Assembly (NCBI GenBank): GCA_029392055.1
Contig: CP113928.1
Coordinates: 308,501-372,500, forward strand
Length of the DNA stretch: 64,000 bases
Reading direction: 5' to 3'
DNA from: Leuconostocaceae bacterium ESL0723
Lineage (GTDB): Bacteria; Bacillota; Bacilli; Lactobacillales; Lactobacillaceae
Shown here: one piece after another, positions 7,914-17,667 of the stretch
How positions within the stretch are numbered: the first letter of the stretch is position 1
Layout of the letters: each line of letters starts with the position of its first letter
Position numbers and translations under genes: made by a program
The notes under the pieces: generated by a model
Seen by the model: the letters and a program-made list of their open reading frames with translations, nothing else
Database searches by the model: none
Told to the model about the DNA's origin: nothing

Positions 7914-9687
7914 TTTGATGATTTCAATCCGCTACTTTGGCGCCTACCTGAAGCGCTACTGGCTGGGCCTAAGTTTTGCTTTGGTTTTGATGGTGCTTAG
8001 CACCTATGCCCAAATTAATGCGCCGCTCTACATGGGAAAGGCGATTACCGCCTTGGGCCAGTTTTTAAATGATTACTTTAATCCAGTAACCCACGCCACC
8101 GCTAGCAAGGGTAAGTTCTATGATGCCGTTTGGGGCATGGTTTGGTTTTACGGCCTGGCAGAAGTGGCCATGGTTACTTCTGGCCTGATGACCAGTCGGA
8201 TTAGTGCGCAGTCTTCAGGTCAGATGCGGATTGGCCTTTTTGCCAAATTGCAACGGATGACGGTGCGCTACTTTGACACCCACCAGGATGGCAAGATCTT
8301 ATCCCTCTTCACTTCGGACTTGGATAACATTTTTAACGCCATGAACCAGGCGATTTTCCAGATGGTTTCCCAGGCGATGCTCTTTATCGGCGTTATCATT
8401 ATGATGTTTAACCAGAGTGCAACCCTGGCCTGGGTGACGGTCGCTTTGACGCCAGTGGCCTTGCTCTTGGATTTCTTCGTGATTACCCTGGCGCGTAAGT
8501 ATATTGACCGCCAGCAGGAGGCCACGGGGGCCTTAAACGGCTACATTAATGAGCAGATTAACGGCGAAAAGGTGGTCATTACCGAAGGGCTCCAGGACGA
8601 GTCGATTAAGAATTTCAAGCCCTATAACGAGTCAGTTAAAAAGGCGACCTACCGGGGCCAGATGTATTCGGGAATGCTCTTCCCCCTGACCCAGGGCCTG
8701 TCATTACTGAACGTGGCTATCGTGATTTTCTTTGGCTCTTGGTTTGTTTTGCACAATGGAATGAGCCGCGCTGCTGGTCTGGGTCTTTTGATTGTCTTTG
8801 TGAACTATTCCCAGCAGTACTACCAGCCCATCAGCCAAATCACCTCGGTTTATAACAGCTTCCAGCTGGCCCTGACCGGATCGCAGCGGCTGCACCGGAT
8901 TGAGGTACAACCCGAAGAAACGAATCCGGGCAAGGGACATCTCCTGGCTGACATTCGTCAGAAGGTGGCCTTAGATGATGTCACCTTTGGCTATAACCCC
9001 GATAAAATTATCCTTCACGACGTTAACATCGATGTGAAGGCCGGTCAGATGGTGGCCTTAGTAGGACCAACTGGTTCAGGAAAGACCACGGTGATGAACC
9101 TCTTAAACCGGTTCTATGACGTCAACCGCGGCCGGGTCACCATTGACGGTGTCGATGTGCGGGACGTCGATTTGGCCTCCCTGCGGGACCACGTCGGAAT
9201 TGTCCTCCAGGAGTCGATTCTCTTTAGCCGGACGATTGCCGAAAACATTAAATTTGGTAAACCGGATGCCAGTGATGCGGAAATGGTGGCGGCCGCCAAG
9301 CAGGCTAACATTCATGACTACATTGAAAGCCTGCCGGATGGTTACCAAACCATGGTCAGTGATGAAAATTCCATTTTCTCAACCGGTCAAAAGCAGCTAC
9401 TATCAATTGCCCGGACGATTTTGACCAGTCCAGAATTCTTGATTCTAGATGAGGCCACTTCCAACGTGGATACGGTCACTGAGGCGAAGATTCAGGCGGC
9501 AATGAACAATATCATTGCCGGTCGGACCAGCTTTGTGATTGCCCACCGCTTGAAGACCATCCTCGATGCCGATAAGATTGTCGTCTTAAAGGACGGCCGG
9601 GTAATTGAGCAGGGGACTCATGAACAATTACTGGCCGAAAACGGCTTTTACGCTGATCTTTACCATAACCAAATGGTGTTTGAATAG
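7906..9687 (+). CDS. ABC exporter half-transporter B (catalytically intact)
   Basis: 593 residues, membrane domain then ATPase. Walker A is GPTGSGKTT, Walker B LILDEATSN with the catalytic Glu, and the H-loop IAHRLKT is intact. The signature is degenerate (FSTGQKQ for LSGGQ). With partner A this gives one working ATP site (B Walker motifs with A signature) and one dead site, as established for heterodimeric multidrug exporters. AAAGGAGG lies seven bases before the ATG inside the end of gene A, so the two are translationally coupled. The pair sits between mprF and the glycolipid genes, so an envelope-lipid or antimicrobial substrate is possible but unproven. Confidence 0.92.
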   Translation: MSDLMISIRYFGAYLKRYWLGLSFALVLMVLSTYAQINAPLYMGKAITALGQFLNDYFNPVTHATASKGKFYDAVWGMVWFYGLAEVAMVTSGLMTSRISAQSSGQMRIGLFAKLQRMTVRYFDTHQDGKILSLFTSDLDNIFNAMNQAIFQMVSQAMLFIGVIIMMFNQSATLAWVTVALTPVALLLDFFVITLARKYIDRQQEATGALNGYINEQINGEKVVITEGLQDESIKNFKPYNESVKKATYRGQMYSGMLFPLTQGLSLLNVAIVIFFGSWFVLHNGMSRAAGLGLLIVFVNYSQQYYQPISQITSVYNSFQLALTGSQRLHRIEVQPEETNPGKGHLLADIRQKVALDDVTFGYNPDKIILHDVNIDVKAGQMVALVGPTGSGKTTVMNLLNRFYDVNRGRVTIDGVDVRDVDLASLRDHVGIVLQESILFSRTIAENIKFGKPDASDAEMVAAAKQANIHDYIESLPDGYQTMVSDENSIFSTGQKQLLSIARTILTSPEFLILDEATSNVDTVTEAKIQAAMNNIIAGRTSFVIAHRLKTILDADKIVVLKDGRVIEQGTHEQLLAENGFYADLYHNQMVFE

Positions 9688-9688
9688 G

Positions 9689-9717
9689 AAAAGGACCTAG
9701 TTTGTCTAGGTCCTTTT
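9689..9717. terminator. terminator after the ABC exporter operon
   Basis: Perfect 12-pair stem AAAAGGACCTAG / CTAGGTCCTTTT with a TTTGT loop. Confidence 0.85.
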
Positions 9718-9733
9718 CAAATTGGAAGGGCTG

Positions 9734-9751
9734 TAACATAAATGTTATAAT
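9734..9751 (+). promoter_or_regulatory. promoter of the glycolipid operon with overlapping inverted repeat
   Basis: Extended -10 TG-T-TATAAT (9743-9751). The perfect repeat TAACAT-AA-ATGTTA (9734-9747) runs into the -10, so a protein bound there would block RNA polymerase. Whether it is a real operator is open. Confidence 0.5.
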
Positions 9752-9795
9752 AAACCTACTTTTGTGCGCCCCACTGGGCGGTCTTGGAGAAAAAC

Positions 9796-11037
9796 ATGCG
9801 AATCGGATTATTTACCGACACCTATTTCCCACAGGTTAGTGGGGTAGCAACTTCAATTGAAACTTTGCGGGATGCCCTGGTTGAACAGGGGCATGAAGTC
9901 TACATATTTACGACGACCGACCCCAAGGTCGATAAGCACGAGGATGAGCCCAATATCTACCGTTTCTCCAGCATGCCTTACTTTGGTATTATCCGTGACC
10001 GCCGCTTCACCTTCCGCGGCTTTATCCAGGCCGTTGACATTGCCCGGGAACTAAACCTGGAAATTGTGCATACGCAGACTGAGTTTTCTCTGGGCCTGAT
10101 GGGCAAGTTTGTGGCCCGCCAGCTGGATATTCCAGTGATTCACACGTACCATACCATGTACGAGGACTACACCCACTATATCGCCCGCGGCATGTTGATT
10201 AAGCCTGGTGCGGTTGGCCCAATCGTGAAGTCCTTTATGAAGGGGATGGATGGGGTCATTGCGCCCTCCCAGTTAGTCAAAAATACTCTGCAGCGTTACG
10301 GCGTCACTGACATCCCCATGCCAGTGATTCCAACCGGGGTGGCCCTGCCTAAGATTAGTTCAGACAATATCGACCTGCGGGCCCAGTTTGGTTACACGGC
10401 TGACCAGCCCGTGATTTTGTCGCTGGGTCGCCTGGCCTATGAAAAGAACATTGCCCTGACAATTTCAGCCTTTTCGGAGTTATTGCAGACGATGCCAGAC
10501 GCCCGCCTGGTGATTGCCGGCGATGGCCAGGCCCGCAAGACCTTGGAAGAGCAGGTTCATGACTTGGACCTGGAAGACAAGGTTAAGTTTGTCGGCATGG
10601 TTGACCATGACCAGGTTTATGACTACTACCGGATGGCCAATGTCTTTGTTAGTTCTTCTGATTCTGAAACCCAGGGGCTGACCTTTATCGAGGCCATGGC
10701 CGCTGACCGGCCCTTTGTGGCGATTCACTCGCCTTATCTGGACAACCTGGTGGACAGCCCGGCGATTGGCACCCTGGTCGACGATTACGATGATTTCTTG
10801 GCGGCAATTGAACACTATTTGAAGACGCCCAACACCGCGGAGGATTCGGCTATCCGCCATGAAAAGTTAAAGAACGTGGATGCCCGGACCTTCGCTTCGC
10901 GGGTCTTGGATTTTTACCATGAAATTGAAGAAGACTTCCACCAAAAGCCAATTGAACGTAAGGGTGGCCAAGAGCTGAATGATGACGAAATCAGTTACAT
11001 CAAGCGGATCTTGCGGAATCCTTTCAGGAGAAATTGA
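9796..11037 (+). CDS. glycosyltransferase family 4, glucosyl-diacylglycerol synthase type
   Basis: 413 residues. The opening MRIGLFTDTYFPQVSGVATS, then HTQTEFSLGLMG, HTYHTMYEDYTHYIARGM and VIPTGV match the alpha-monoglucosyl-diacylglycerol synthases of pneumococcus and enterococci (the gene paired with cpoA). The donor-site region is ETQGLTFIEAMA (E-x7-E type). It would transfer glucose from UDP-glucose to diacylglycerol on the inner membrane face, the first step of the lipoteichoic acid anchor. ATG 9796 follows TGGAG at a normal distance; the in-frame TTG at 9784 overlaps that site. The next gene starts two bases after its stop. Sugar specificity is inferred. Confidence 0.88.
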   Translation: MRIGLFTDTYFPQVSGVATSIETLRDALVEQGHEVYIFTTTDPKVDKHEDEPNIYRFSSMPYFGIIRDRRFTFRGFIQAVDIARELNLEIVHTQTEFSLGLMGKFVARQLDIPVIHTYHTMYEDYTHYIARGMLIKPGAVGPIVKSFMKGMDGVIAPSQLVKNTLQRYGVTDIPMPVIPTGVALPKISSDNIDLRAQFGYTADQPVILSLGRLAYEKNIALTISAFSELLQTMPDARLVIAGDGQARKTLEEQVHDLDLEDKVKFVGMVDHDQVYDYYRMANVFVSSSDSETQGLTFIEAMAADRPFVAIHSPYLDNLVDSPAIGTLVDDYDDFLAAIEHYLKTPNTAEDSAIRHEKLKNVDARTFASRVLDFYHEIEEDFHQKPIERKGGQELNDDEISYIKRILRNPFRRN

Positions 11038-11038
11038 C

Positions 11039-12046
11039 GTGAAAGTATTACTATACTTTGAAAATCAGAATTTAATTGCCAAATCTGGAATTGGCAGGGC
11101 CTTACGCTTGCAGCAAAAGGCCCTTTCTTATACTGACGTGGAAGTGACCACGGACCCCAAGTGCACCGATTATGATATCTTGCACATCAACACTTACGGG
11201 GTTAAAAGCTTCGCCATGGTGCGTAAGGCCCGTAAGTTGGGTAAGAAGGTAATTTACCATGCCCATTCGACCTACGAGGACTTTCGTAATTCCTTCATGG
11301 GTTCTAACCTGCTCGCGCCCTTGTACAAGCGTTATTTAATGGCCCTCTACGGCCGGGCTGACGCCCTGATTACGCCCACGCCCTATGCTAAGAGCCTGCT
11401 GCGGGGTTATGGTTTAAGCCAGCCGATTTATCCGATTTCAAACGGGATTGAGCTGGACAAGTATGCCAGTGACCCGGAGAAGGTGGCTAAATTCCGGGAA
11501 TATTTCAAGCTCGCCGATGACCAAAAGGTTGTAATCAGTGTGGGCCTGTATTTTGAACGCAAGGGGATTGTGGATTTCTATGAGTTGGCCAAGCGCCATC
11601 CGGAAATCACCTTTATTTGGTTTGGCTACACCGACCCCAAGCTGATTCCAGCTAAGATTCGTAAGCTGGTTTGGGAAGACCACCTGGATAACCTGATTTT
11701 TCCCGGTTACATTACTGGCGAAGTCATCCTGGGTGCCTACCAGGGCGCCGACCTTTTCCTGTATCCATCCTATGAAGAGACCGAGGGGATTGTGGTCCTA
11801 GAAGCCCTGGCATCTAAGCAGCAGGTCTTGCTGCGAGATATCCCAGTCTATGACCCCTGGTTAAAGGACGGGGAGAGTGTTTATAAGGCCCGTAATTTGG
11901 AGGAGTTTGACCAGAAAATGGGCGACATCCTCGGCGGCGATCTGCCAGATTTGACGGCGGCTGGTTACGAAGTTGCCAAGGGACGGGACCTAACGGTGAT
12001 TGGGCCCGAATTAAAGCAGGCCTACCAGGATGTAATCGAGGTCTAG
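11039..12046 (+). CDS. glycosyltransferase, CpoA-like second glycolipid synthase
   Basis: 335 residues from GTG 11039, with AGGAG nine bases before it inside the previous gene. KVLLYFENQNLIAKSGIGRAL, HINTYGVKSF, HAHSTYEDFRNSF and PISNGIELDKY match pneumococcal CpoA. CpoA adds a second sugar to monoglucosyl-diacylglycerol, giving the diglycosyl lipid that anchors teichoic acid and affects membrane curvature. The ETEGIVVLEALAS motif is the retaining-enzyme E-x7-E site. No signal peptide; probably membrane-peripheral. The two genes form one operon with the YbhN-type gene 10 bases downstream. Whether the second sugar is glucose or galactose cannot be told. Confidence 0.88.
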   Translation: MKVLLYFENQNLIAKSGIGRALRLQQKALSYTDVEVTTDPKCTDYDILHINTYGVKSFAMVRKARKLGKKVIYHAHSTYEDFRNSFMGSNLLAPLYKRYLMALYGRADALITPTPYAKSLLRGYGLSQPIYPISNGIELDKYASDPEKVAKFREYFKLADDQKVVISVGLYFERKGIVDFYELAKRHPEITFIWFGYTDPKLIPAKIRKLVWEDHLDNLIFPGYITGEVILGAYQGADLFLYPSYEETEGIVVLEALASKQQVLLRDIPVYDPWLKDGESVYKARNLEEFDQKMGDILGGDLPDLTAAGYEVAKGRDLTVIGPELKQAYQDVIEV

Positions 12047-12056
12047 GAGTTCTGAT

Positions 12057-13085
12057 ATGTTGAAACGTAATCGAATATCGGCCCTAATTGTGGTGGTCCT
12101 GACCGGGATTACCATCTTTTACCTGCACCGGGAATTGCGTGGCAAGGGGAAGCAGCTAGAGGCAGCCCTCCACGTCTTAGACTGGCGCTGGTTACTGGGT
12201 GGCTTTTTGATGATGGTTCTTTCAATTTTCTTGGAAGCCTTGGCCACCCGGGCCTTGTTAGACCGGGAAGACCGGTCCGAGGTGACCTGGGGCACCTTAA
12301 TTCGTGTGCCCCTGTTAAACTTACTGGGAACGGGGCTGACGCCCTTCGCTAGTGGGGGACAACCGGCCCAGCTTTACGCCCTGGCCCATTCTAAAATGGA
12401 TGGCGGCCGGGCCATGTCGATTATCCTGATGAAGTTTTTGGTTTACCAGGTGGTCGTCGTGATTTTCTTCTTGGTCGGTTATGTGGCCGCGGATAACTTT
12501 ATTTATCAGCAGGTTGACCCAACCTTTGCCAATTTCATTCCCTTTGCCATTTTGATTCACGCCGTGGTCATTATCGGGATTGCCCTGGTTATGTTTTGGC
12601 CATCTTTTACGCTCAAGTTAGTCGACCTAACTGAGCGCCTGGTTGGGAAGTTTTTGGAACCAGAGCGTTACCAACGCCTGGTCGACAATTTGAAGGAGAA
12701 GATTGAAAACTTCCACTTTGAGTCACGCCGGGTGATTTCTAATTGGCGGGACTTGCTGGGTTCAACCTTCTTCACGACCCTGCAGCTGATTGTCTTTTAC
12801 ATGATTCCTTACTTCGTGATCCGGGCCTTTGGTTATGCCGATGTGAACCCCTGGCTGATTGTGACGATGAACATCATGATTGTCATGGTGATTTCCCTCT
12901 TCCCAATTCCAGGTGGGGTCGGCGGGGCTGAGTTAAGTTTTCAACTGCTCTTTACCCCCTTTGTGAAAAACCCGGCCACTTTGATTCTTGTGATTTTGAT
13001 TTGGCGTTTAATCACCTACTACTTTGGTCTGTTTGCTGGTATAATTGCTTATATTTTGCCGGTTTCTAAGACTGCCAAAAAATAG
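12057..13085 (+). CDS. YbhN/UPF0104-type integral membrane protein (putative lipid flippase)
   Basis: 342 residues with about eight hydrophobic segments. The family signature region LLNLLGTGLTPFASGGQPAQ and the C-terminal FPIPGGVGGAELS match the lysylphosphatidylglycerol-synthase membrane region family, that is, the flippase half of MprF without the aminoacyl domain. Placed directly after two cytoplasmic glycolipid synthases and shortly before LtaS, it is a good candidate to move the glycolipid anchor to the outer leaflet. That is an inference from context; family members have varied or unknown substrates. TAGGAG precedes the ATG. Confidence 0.85.
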   Translation: MLKRNRISALIVVVLTGITIFYLHRELRGKGKQLEAALHVLDWRWLLGGFLMMVLSIFLEALATRALLDREDRSEVTWGTLIRVPLLNLLGTGLTPFASGGQPAQLYALAHSKMDGGRAMSIILMKFLVYQVVVVIFFLVGYVAADNFIYQQVDPTFANFIPFAILIHAVVIIGIALVMFWPSFTLKLVDLTERLVGKFLEPERYQRLVDNLKEKIENFHFESRRVISNWRDLLGSTFFTTLQLIVFYMIPYFVIRAFGYADVNPWLIVTMNIMIVMVISLFPIPGGVGGAELSFQLLFTPFVKNPATLILVILIWRLITYYFGLFAGIIAYILPVSKTAKK

Positions 13086-13101
13086 GTCGGAGGTGAGTAC
13101 T

Positions 13102-13365
13102 TTGACAGATTCCAACCGTTCAAAAAGTGAATTAAATCAGATTTTGGGGCGCCTGCATGCGATGCAGGAGGCTACTGACGATCTCATCCAAATTCGCCGT
13201 TTTGACGTTTACGGGGTGGAGGTCTTACAAGTGCGTTACGACCAGGTAAACAAGCTGTGGACCATCATGGAACACCGGCAAGCCCACCGGTTCCAATTTG
13301 ATGACATTGACTTAGTTGCCATTGAAATTTATGATTTACTGCGTGATGTGCAGCTGACATTTTAG
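13102..13365 (+). CDS. ykuJ: DUF1797 protein, YkuJ-like
   Basis: 87 residues starting at TTG 13102. GGAGGTG at 13089-13095 has a seven-base spacing to it, and the 13093 GTG would overlap that site. The central RFDVYGVEVLQVRY and the end FDDIDLVAIEIYDLL match the small YkuJ/DUF1797 family of Firmicutes, whose role is not known. No cysteines, no membrane segment. It lies between the YbhN-like gene and ltaS with short gaps and no terminator, so it is probably carried on the glycolipid transcript. Confidence 0.82.
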   Translation: MTDSNRSKSELNQILGRLHAMQEATDDLIQIRRFDVYGVEVLQVRYDQVNKLWTIMEHRQAHRFQFDDIDLVAIEIYDLLRDVQLTF

Positions 13366-13389
13366 TCAGGAAAAGCTTGTGAGGCTGTA

Positions 13390-15510
13390 ATGAAAGCTCG
13401 TTTAAAAAAATTGTTTAACCCCCGCCTCTGGTGGGATAAGACCAAACAAACAATGGATACTTCGGCACCCATTGTTTGGTTTTTTGTGTTAAACGTGGTC
13501 CTAGTTTGGCTAAAGACCTACGTCAACTACTGGTTGAACTTCAACCTAGGCGTGGAAGGGGCCATTCAGCAGTTCCTGCTGGTTCTAAACCCACTGCCCT
13601 CGGCGATTATCCTCCTGAGTCTGGCCCTTTATTTCAGGGGAGCACTCAGCTACTGGATTGCGATTTTGATGAACTTGATTCAGTCGCTGTGGCTCTTTGC
13701 TAATATCTTGTACTACCGCGAGTTCTCGGACTTTCTTTCCATTGGAATTATTGGCTCGGGTTCGTCGACCAGTAACAACCTGGGTAAGTCGATTATGGCC
13801 ATCATTCACTGGTCAGACTTCCTGGTCTTCTTGGATATCATTATCTTGATTCTGCTCTTAGTCTTTAAGCAATTAAAGATTGATAAGAAGGGAATTCAGA
13901 AAAAGTATGCTATTTTGACGACCCTCTTAGGAGTCGTGCTGATGTTTGTTGACTACGGGATTGCCTCGGTGGACCGGTCAGGCCTGCTGACGCGTTCCTT
14001 TGATAACAACTACATCGTTAAGTACCTGGGCTTAAACGAGTACGTCGTCTTTAATGCCTTCCAGACTTATAACCAAAATAACAGTCGAAAACAGGCCAAG
14101 CCGGCGGACTTGCAAAAGATTAAGAGCTTTATTGCCGCCAACCAAACCCCGGCCAACGTTGATTATTACGGTACTGAAAAGGGTAAGAACGTCTTTGTCA
14201 TTCACCTGGAGTCCTTCCAGCAGTTTTTGATTGACTACAAGGTCGATGGCCAAGAGGTAACGCCTAACCTCAACCAGTTCTACCATGATCAAAATACCCT
14301 GAGCTTTGATAACTTCTATAACCAGGTCGGCCAGGGGAAGACTTCCGATGCGGAGATGATGCAGGAAAACAGTCTCTTTGGTCTGTCAACTGGTTCGGCC
14401 ATGGTTAAATACGGGGCAAGTAACACCTTTGAAGCTATGCCAGCCATCTTAGACCAGCAAGGTTACACCACGGCGGCCTTCCACGGGGATGTTTCAACCT
14501 TCTGGAACCGTAACAACACCTATAAGTCCTTTGGTTACGACTATTTCTTCTCCAAGGATTATTTCCCTAACGCCAACAAGGCCAGCAACAACGTTGGTTA
14601 CGGTCTGAAGGATAAGATTTTCTTGAAGGATTCGGCCCAGTACATTGAGCAGTTACCACAACCGTTCTATGCCAAGCTGATTACGGTTACTAACCACTAT
14701 CCTTATGACCTGGATAAGCAAAATATTGATTTTCCAGCCACTAAGACCGGGGATAACACGGTCGATGGTTACGTGCAGACGGCCCACTACCTGGATGAGT
14801 CCTTTGGCGAACTGATGAACTACCTTAAGCAGGCTGGTCTGTATGATAATTCCGTCTTTGTCCTCTACGGGGACCACTACGGAATTTCAGAAAACCACCA
14901 GCCGGCCATTGCGCAGCTCCTGGGTAAGGACAACGTCGATAACTACGACCTAGCCCAGTTCCAAAAGGTGCCGTTCATGATTCACGCTAGCAACCTGCAG
15001 GGGGGTATTGACCACACCTACGGTGGTGAAATCGATATGATGCCAACCCTGCTGCGGCTGCTCGGTGTGCCAACCGAGGGGATGACCATGTTTGGTCACG
15101 ACTTACTGTCGACCAAGGATCCCCAGGTGGTTGTCTTCCGTGATGGCGACTGGGTCACGCCGAAGTATATGAAGTACCGGAACCAGTATTACGATACGGC
15201 CACCGGTAACAAGCTAGACATCGATAACGATCCAGACTTGAAGGCGGCTGCTAAGACCAATCAGGAATACGCCGACAAGGCCCTCCTGTATTCGGATAAG
15301 GTAATTACCGGTGACCTGCTGCGCTTTGATACGAACCGCAGTGATTTCCATGCCATTAACAAGAAGGACTTTAACTATCAGCGGACGGAAGCCTTGAAGA
15401 AGCTCAAGCAAAGTCAGCAGAGTAGCCCCTCCAGTGTCCTGGCTAAAAACGGCGGTCATTCAACTCTGGGCCATTACACTACCAGTGCCCCCGAGCTGAA
15501 CAACCAATAA
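13390..15510 (+). CDS. ltaS: lipoteichoic acid synthase
   Basis: 706 residues: five membrane helices in the first 200, then an extracellular sulfatase-fold domain. Metal and catalytic residues are visible: Glu274 in HLESFQ, nucleophile Thr318 in GQGKTSDAEMM, HGDVSTFWNR (365-374), and GDHYG near 493. LtaS polymerises glycerol-phosphate from phosphatidylglycerol onto the glycolipid anchor on the outer membrane face, so its place after the glycolipid genes makes sense. The last 60 or so residues are Ser/Gln/Lys-rich. A GTGAGG site precedes ATG 13390, and a strong terminator follows. Confidence 0.95.
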   Translation: MKARLKKLFNPRLWWDKTKQTMDTSAPIVWFFVLNVVLVWLKTYVNYWLNFNLGVEGAIQQFLLVLNPLPSAIILLSLALYFRGALSYWIAILMNLIQSLWLFANILYYREFSDFLSIGIIGSGSSTSNNLGKSIMAIIHWSDFLVFLDIIILILLLVFKQLKIDKKGIQKKYAILTTLLGVVLMFVDYGIASVDRSGLLTRSFDNNYIVKYLGLNEYVVFNAFQTYNQNNSRKQAKPADLQKIKSFIAANQTPANVDYYGTEKGKNVFVIHLESFQQFLIDYKVDGQEVTPNLNQFYHDQNTLSFDNFYNQVGQGKTSDAEMMQENSLFGLSTGSAMVKYGASNTFEAMPAILDQQGYTTAAFHGDVSTFWNRNNTYKSFGYDYFFSKDYFPNANKASNNVGYGLKDKIFLKDSAQYIEQLPQPFYAKLITVTNHYPYDLDKQNIDFPATKTGDNTVDGYVQTAHYLDESFGELMNYLKQAGLYDNSVFVLYGDHYGISENHQPAIAQLLGKDNVDNYDLAQFQKVPFMIHASNLQGGIDHTYGGEIDMMPTLLRLLGVPTEGMTMFGHDLLSTKDPQVVVFRDGDWVTPKYMKYRNQYYDTATGNKLDIDNDPDLKAAAKTNQEYADKALLYSDKVITGDLLRFDTNRSDFHAINKKDFNYQRTEALKKLKQSQQSSPSSVLAKNGGHSTLGHYTTSAPELNNQ

Positions 15511-15521
15511 TAAATACGACT

Positions 15522-15561
15522 AAAACGAACACCTAGCCAAGCTAGAACAAGTGTTCGTTTT
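15522..15561 (+). terminator. terminator after ltaS
   Basis: Stacked stem: AAAACGAACAC (15522-15532) with GTGTTCGTTTT (15551-15561), and an inner CTAGC/GCTAG helix, followed by a T-rich tail. Confidence 0.85.
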
Positions 15562-15573
15562 TATATTCTTTGA

Positions 15574-15587
15574 TGCTATAATATAAT
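15574..15587 (+). promoter_or_regulatory. uvrBA promoter
   Basis: Extended -10 TG-C-TATAAT (15574-15582), with a second TATAAT overlapping at 15582-15587. I see no LexA/DinR-type palindrome here. Confidence 0.55.
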
Positions 15588-15618
15588 CACTGTAATTTCG
15601 CTTTTGAAAGGGGTCCCT

Positions 15619-17643
15619 ATGATTACACACCAAGAAAAACGCGATTTCGATTTGGTATCCAAGTACCAGCCAACCGGCGACCAACCCCAGGCCATCAACC
15701 AGTTAGTAACTGGCCTAGATAACGGGGTTAAGGAGCAAATCCTCTTAGGGGCAACCGGAACCGGTAAGACCTTTACCATGTCTAACGTCATTGCCAAGCA
15801 CAAGAAGCCGACCCTGGTTTTAAGCCACAACAAGACCCTGGCCGGCCAGCTCTATAGTGAGCTCAAGGAATTTTTCCCCAATAACGCGGTGGAATACTTT
15901 GTTTCTTACTATGATTATTATCAGCCTGAAGCCTATGTGCCTAGTTCTGATACTTTCATTGAGAAGGATTCTTCGATTAACGATGAAATTGATAAGCTGC
16001 GTAACTCCGCGACCAGCTCCCTGTTTGAACGAGATGATGTGATTGTGGTGGCCTCGGTATCGTCCATCTTCGGACTGGGTGACCCTCACCAGTACCGTGA
16101 CCACGTAATCAGTCTGCGGACGGGGAACGAGTATGGCCGAAACCAGCTGCTCTATGACCTGGTTAACATCCAATTTAGCCGGAATGATATCGACTTCCAA
16201 CGTGGAACTTTTCGGGTGCGCGGGGATGTCGTCGAGATTTTCCCAGCTTCCCAGGATGAAGTGGCCCTGCGGATTGAATTCTTCGGGGACGAAATTGACC
16301 GGATTCGGGAAGTAAACGCCCTGACTGGGGAAACGATTGCTGAACGTGAGCACGTGGCTATTTTCCCAGCCAAGCACTTCATGACCGATGATAACCGGAT
16401 GCAACAGGCTCTAAAGGGAATCCGCGGTGAGATGGAGGAGCAGGTCAAGCTCTTCCAGTCCCAGGGTAAGCTGTTGGAAGCTCAGCGGATTAAGCAACGG
16501 ACCGAGTATGACCTGGCCATGCTAGAGGAAATGGGCTTTACCAGCGGGATTGAGAACTATTCACGCTGGATGGACGGCCGTCAGGCTGGCGAGGCGCCTT
16601 TTACCCTGTTAGACTTCTTCCCAAAGGACTATCTCTTGGTTGTCGATGAGAGTCACGTGACCATGCCCCAGGTACGAGGCATGTACAACGGTGACCGGGC
16701 GCGGAAGCAGACCCTGGTGGACTATGGTTTCCGGCTGCCTTCAGCCCTGGATAACCGGCCTTTAAAGCTACCTGAGTTTGAAAAGCACGTTAATCAGATT
16801 ATTTACATGTCGGCCACCCCTGGTGATTATGAGCTGGAGCGGGTACCAGAAAAGGATATTGCCCAGCAGATTATCCGGCCAACTGGTCTCTTGGATCCTG
16901 ATGTGGAAGTCCGGCCAGTGATGGGTCAGATTGATGACCTGGTTGGCGAGATTAACAAGCGCATCGACAAGGATGAGCGCGTCTTTATCACGACCTTGAC
17001 CAAGCGGATGTCGGAAGATTTGACTGACTATTTGAAGGACCTGGGTATTAAGGTCGCTTACCTGCACTCCGATATTAAGACCCTGGAACGGACTGAGATT
17101 ATCCGTGATTTGCGTCTGGGTAAGTACGACGTTTTGATTGGGATTAACCTCCTGCGTGAGGGAATCGATGTGCCGGAAACTTCCCTGGTGGCCATTTTGG
17201 ATGCCGACAAGGAAGGCTTCCTGCGTAATTCCCGTTCCCTGATTCAGACCATGGGTCGGGCGGCCCGTAACGCTAACGGTCACGTCATTATGTATGCCGA
17301 CCAGGTTACTAAGGCGATGAAGACTGCCATTGATGAGACTAAGCGCCGGCGGACCATCCAGCAGGAGTACAACCAGGAGCACGGCATTGTCCCTCAGACG
17401 ATTAAGAAGGACATCCGGGACCTGATTTCAGTTACCCATGCGGTCGAGGTTAACGATAAGAACGTTGACCTGACCGAGGTTGACTTTGGCGACCTGCCAG
17501 AAGACGAGCAGCAAGAGATTTTGCAGAACCTGACCCAGCAAATGAAGGCTGCCGCTAAGGTCTTAGACTTTGAAACTGCGGCTAAGATGCGGGACCAGAT
17601 TGATAAGTTGAAGGCAGATGCCGGTCTGATTAAAAAGAAGTAA
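15619..17643 (+). CDS. uvrB: UvrABC excision nuclease subunit B
   Basis: 674 residues with the full UvrB layout: [10 protein letters not shown] (Walker A), the hairpin region [12 protein letters not shown] that inserts between DNA strands, DESHVTMPQ (Walker B), helicase motifs [13 protein letters not shown] and [22 protein letters not shown], and a C-terminal UVR domain. It verifies lesions delivered by UvrA2 and recruits UvrC. ATG 15619 follows GAAAGGGG; an upstream in-frame TTG at 15604 lies inside that leader. uvrA begins 25 bases after the stop. Confidence 0.97.
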   Translation: MITHQEKRDFDLVSKYQPTGDQPQAINQLVTGLDNGVKEQILLGATGTGKTFTMSNVIAKHKKPTLVLSHNKTLAGQLYSELKEFFPNNAVEYFVSYYDYYQPEAYVPSSDTFIEKDSSINDEIDKLRNSATSSLFERDDVIVVASVSSIFGLGDPHQYRDHVISLRTGNEYGRNQLLYDLVNIQFSRNDIDFQRGTFRVRGDVVEIFPASQDEVALRIEFFGDEIDRIREVNALTGETIAEREHVAIFPAKHFMTDDNRMQQALKGIRGEMEEQVKLFQSQGKLLEAQRIKQRTEYDLAMLEEMGFTSGIENYSRWMDGRQAGEAPFTLLDFFPKDYLLVVDESHVTMPQVRGMYNGDRARKQTLVDYGFRLPSALDNRPLKLPEFEKHVNQIIYMSATPGDYELERVPEKDIAQQIIRPTGLLDPDVEVRPVMGQIDDLVGEINKRIDKDERVFITTLTKRMSEDLTDYLKDLGIKVAYLHSDIKTLERTEIIRDLRLGKYDVLIGINLLREGIDVPETSLVAILDADKEGFLRNSRSLIQTMGRAARNANGHVIMYADQVTKAMKTAIDETKRRRTIQQEYNQEHGIVPQTIKKDIRDLISVTHAVEVNDKNVDLTEVDFGDLPEDEQQEILQNLTQQMKAAAKVLDFETAAKMRDQIDKLKADAGLIKKK

Positions 17644-17667
17644 TTGCACTTGGCAAAGAAGGGTAAA

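Noticed and set aside
15820-16404. Long minus-strand open frame opposite uvrB, and similar ones opposite uvrB (16768-17382), nhaP (45303-45665, plus strand) and pepN
   Set aside because: They lie wholly inside well-recognised genes, show no family features and mirror the codon use of the real strand.
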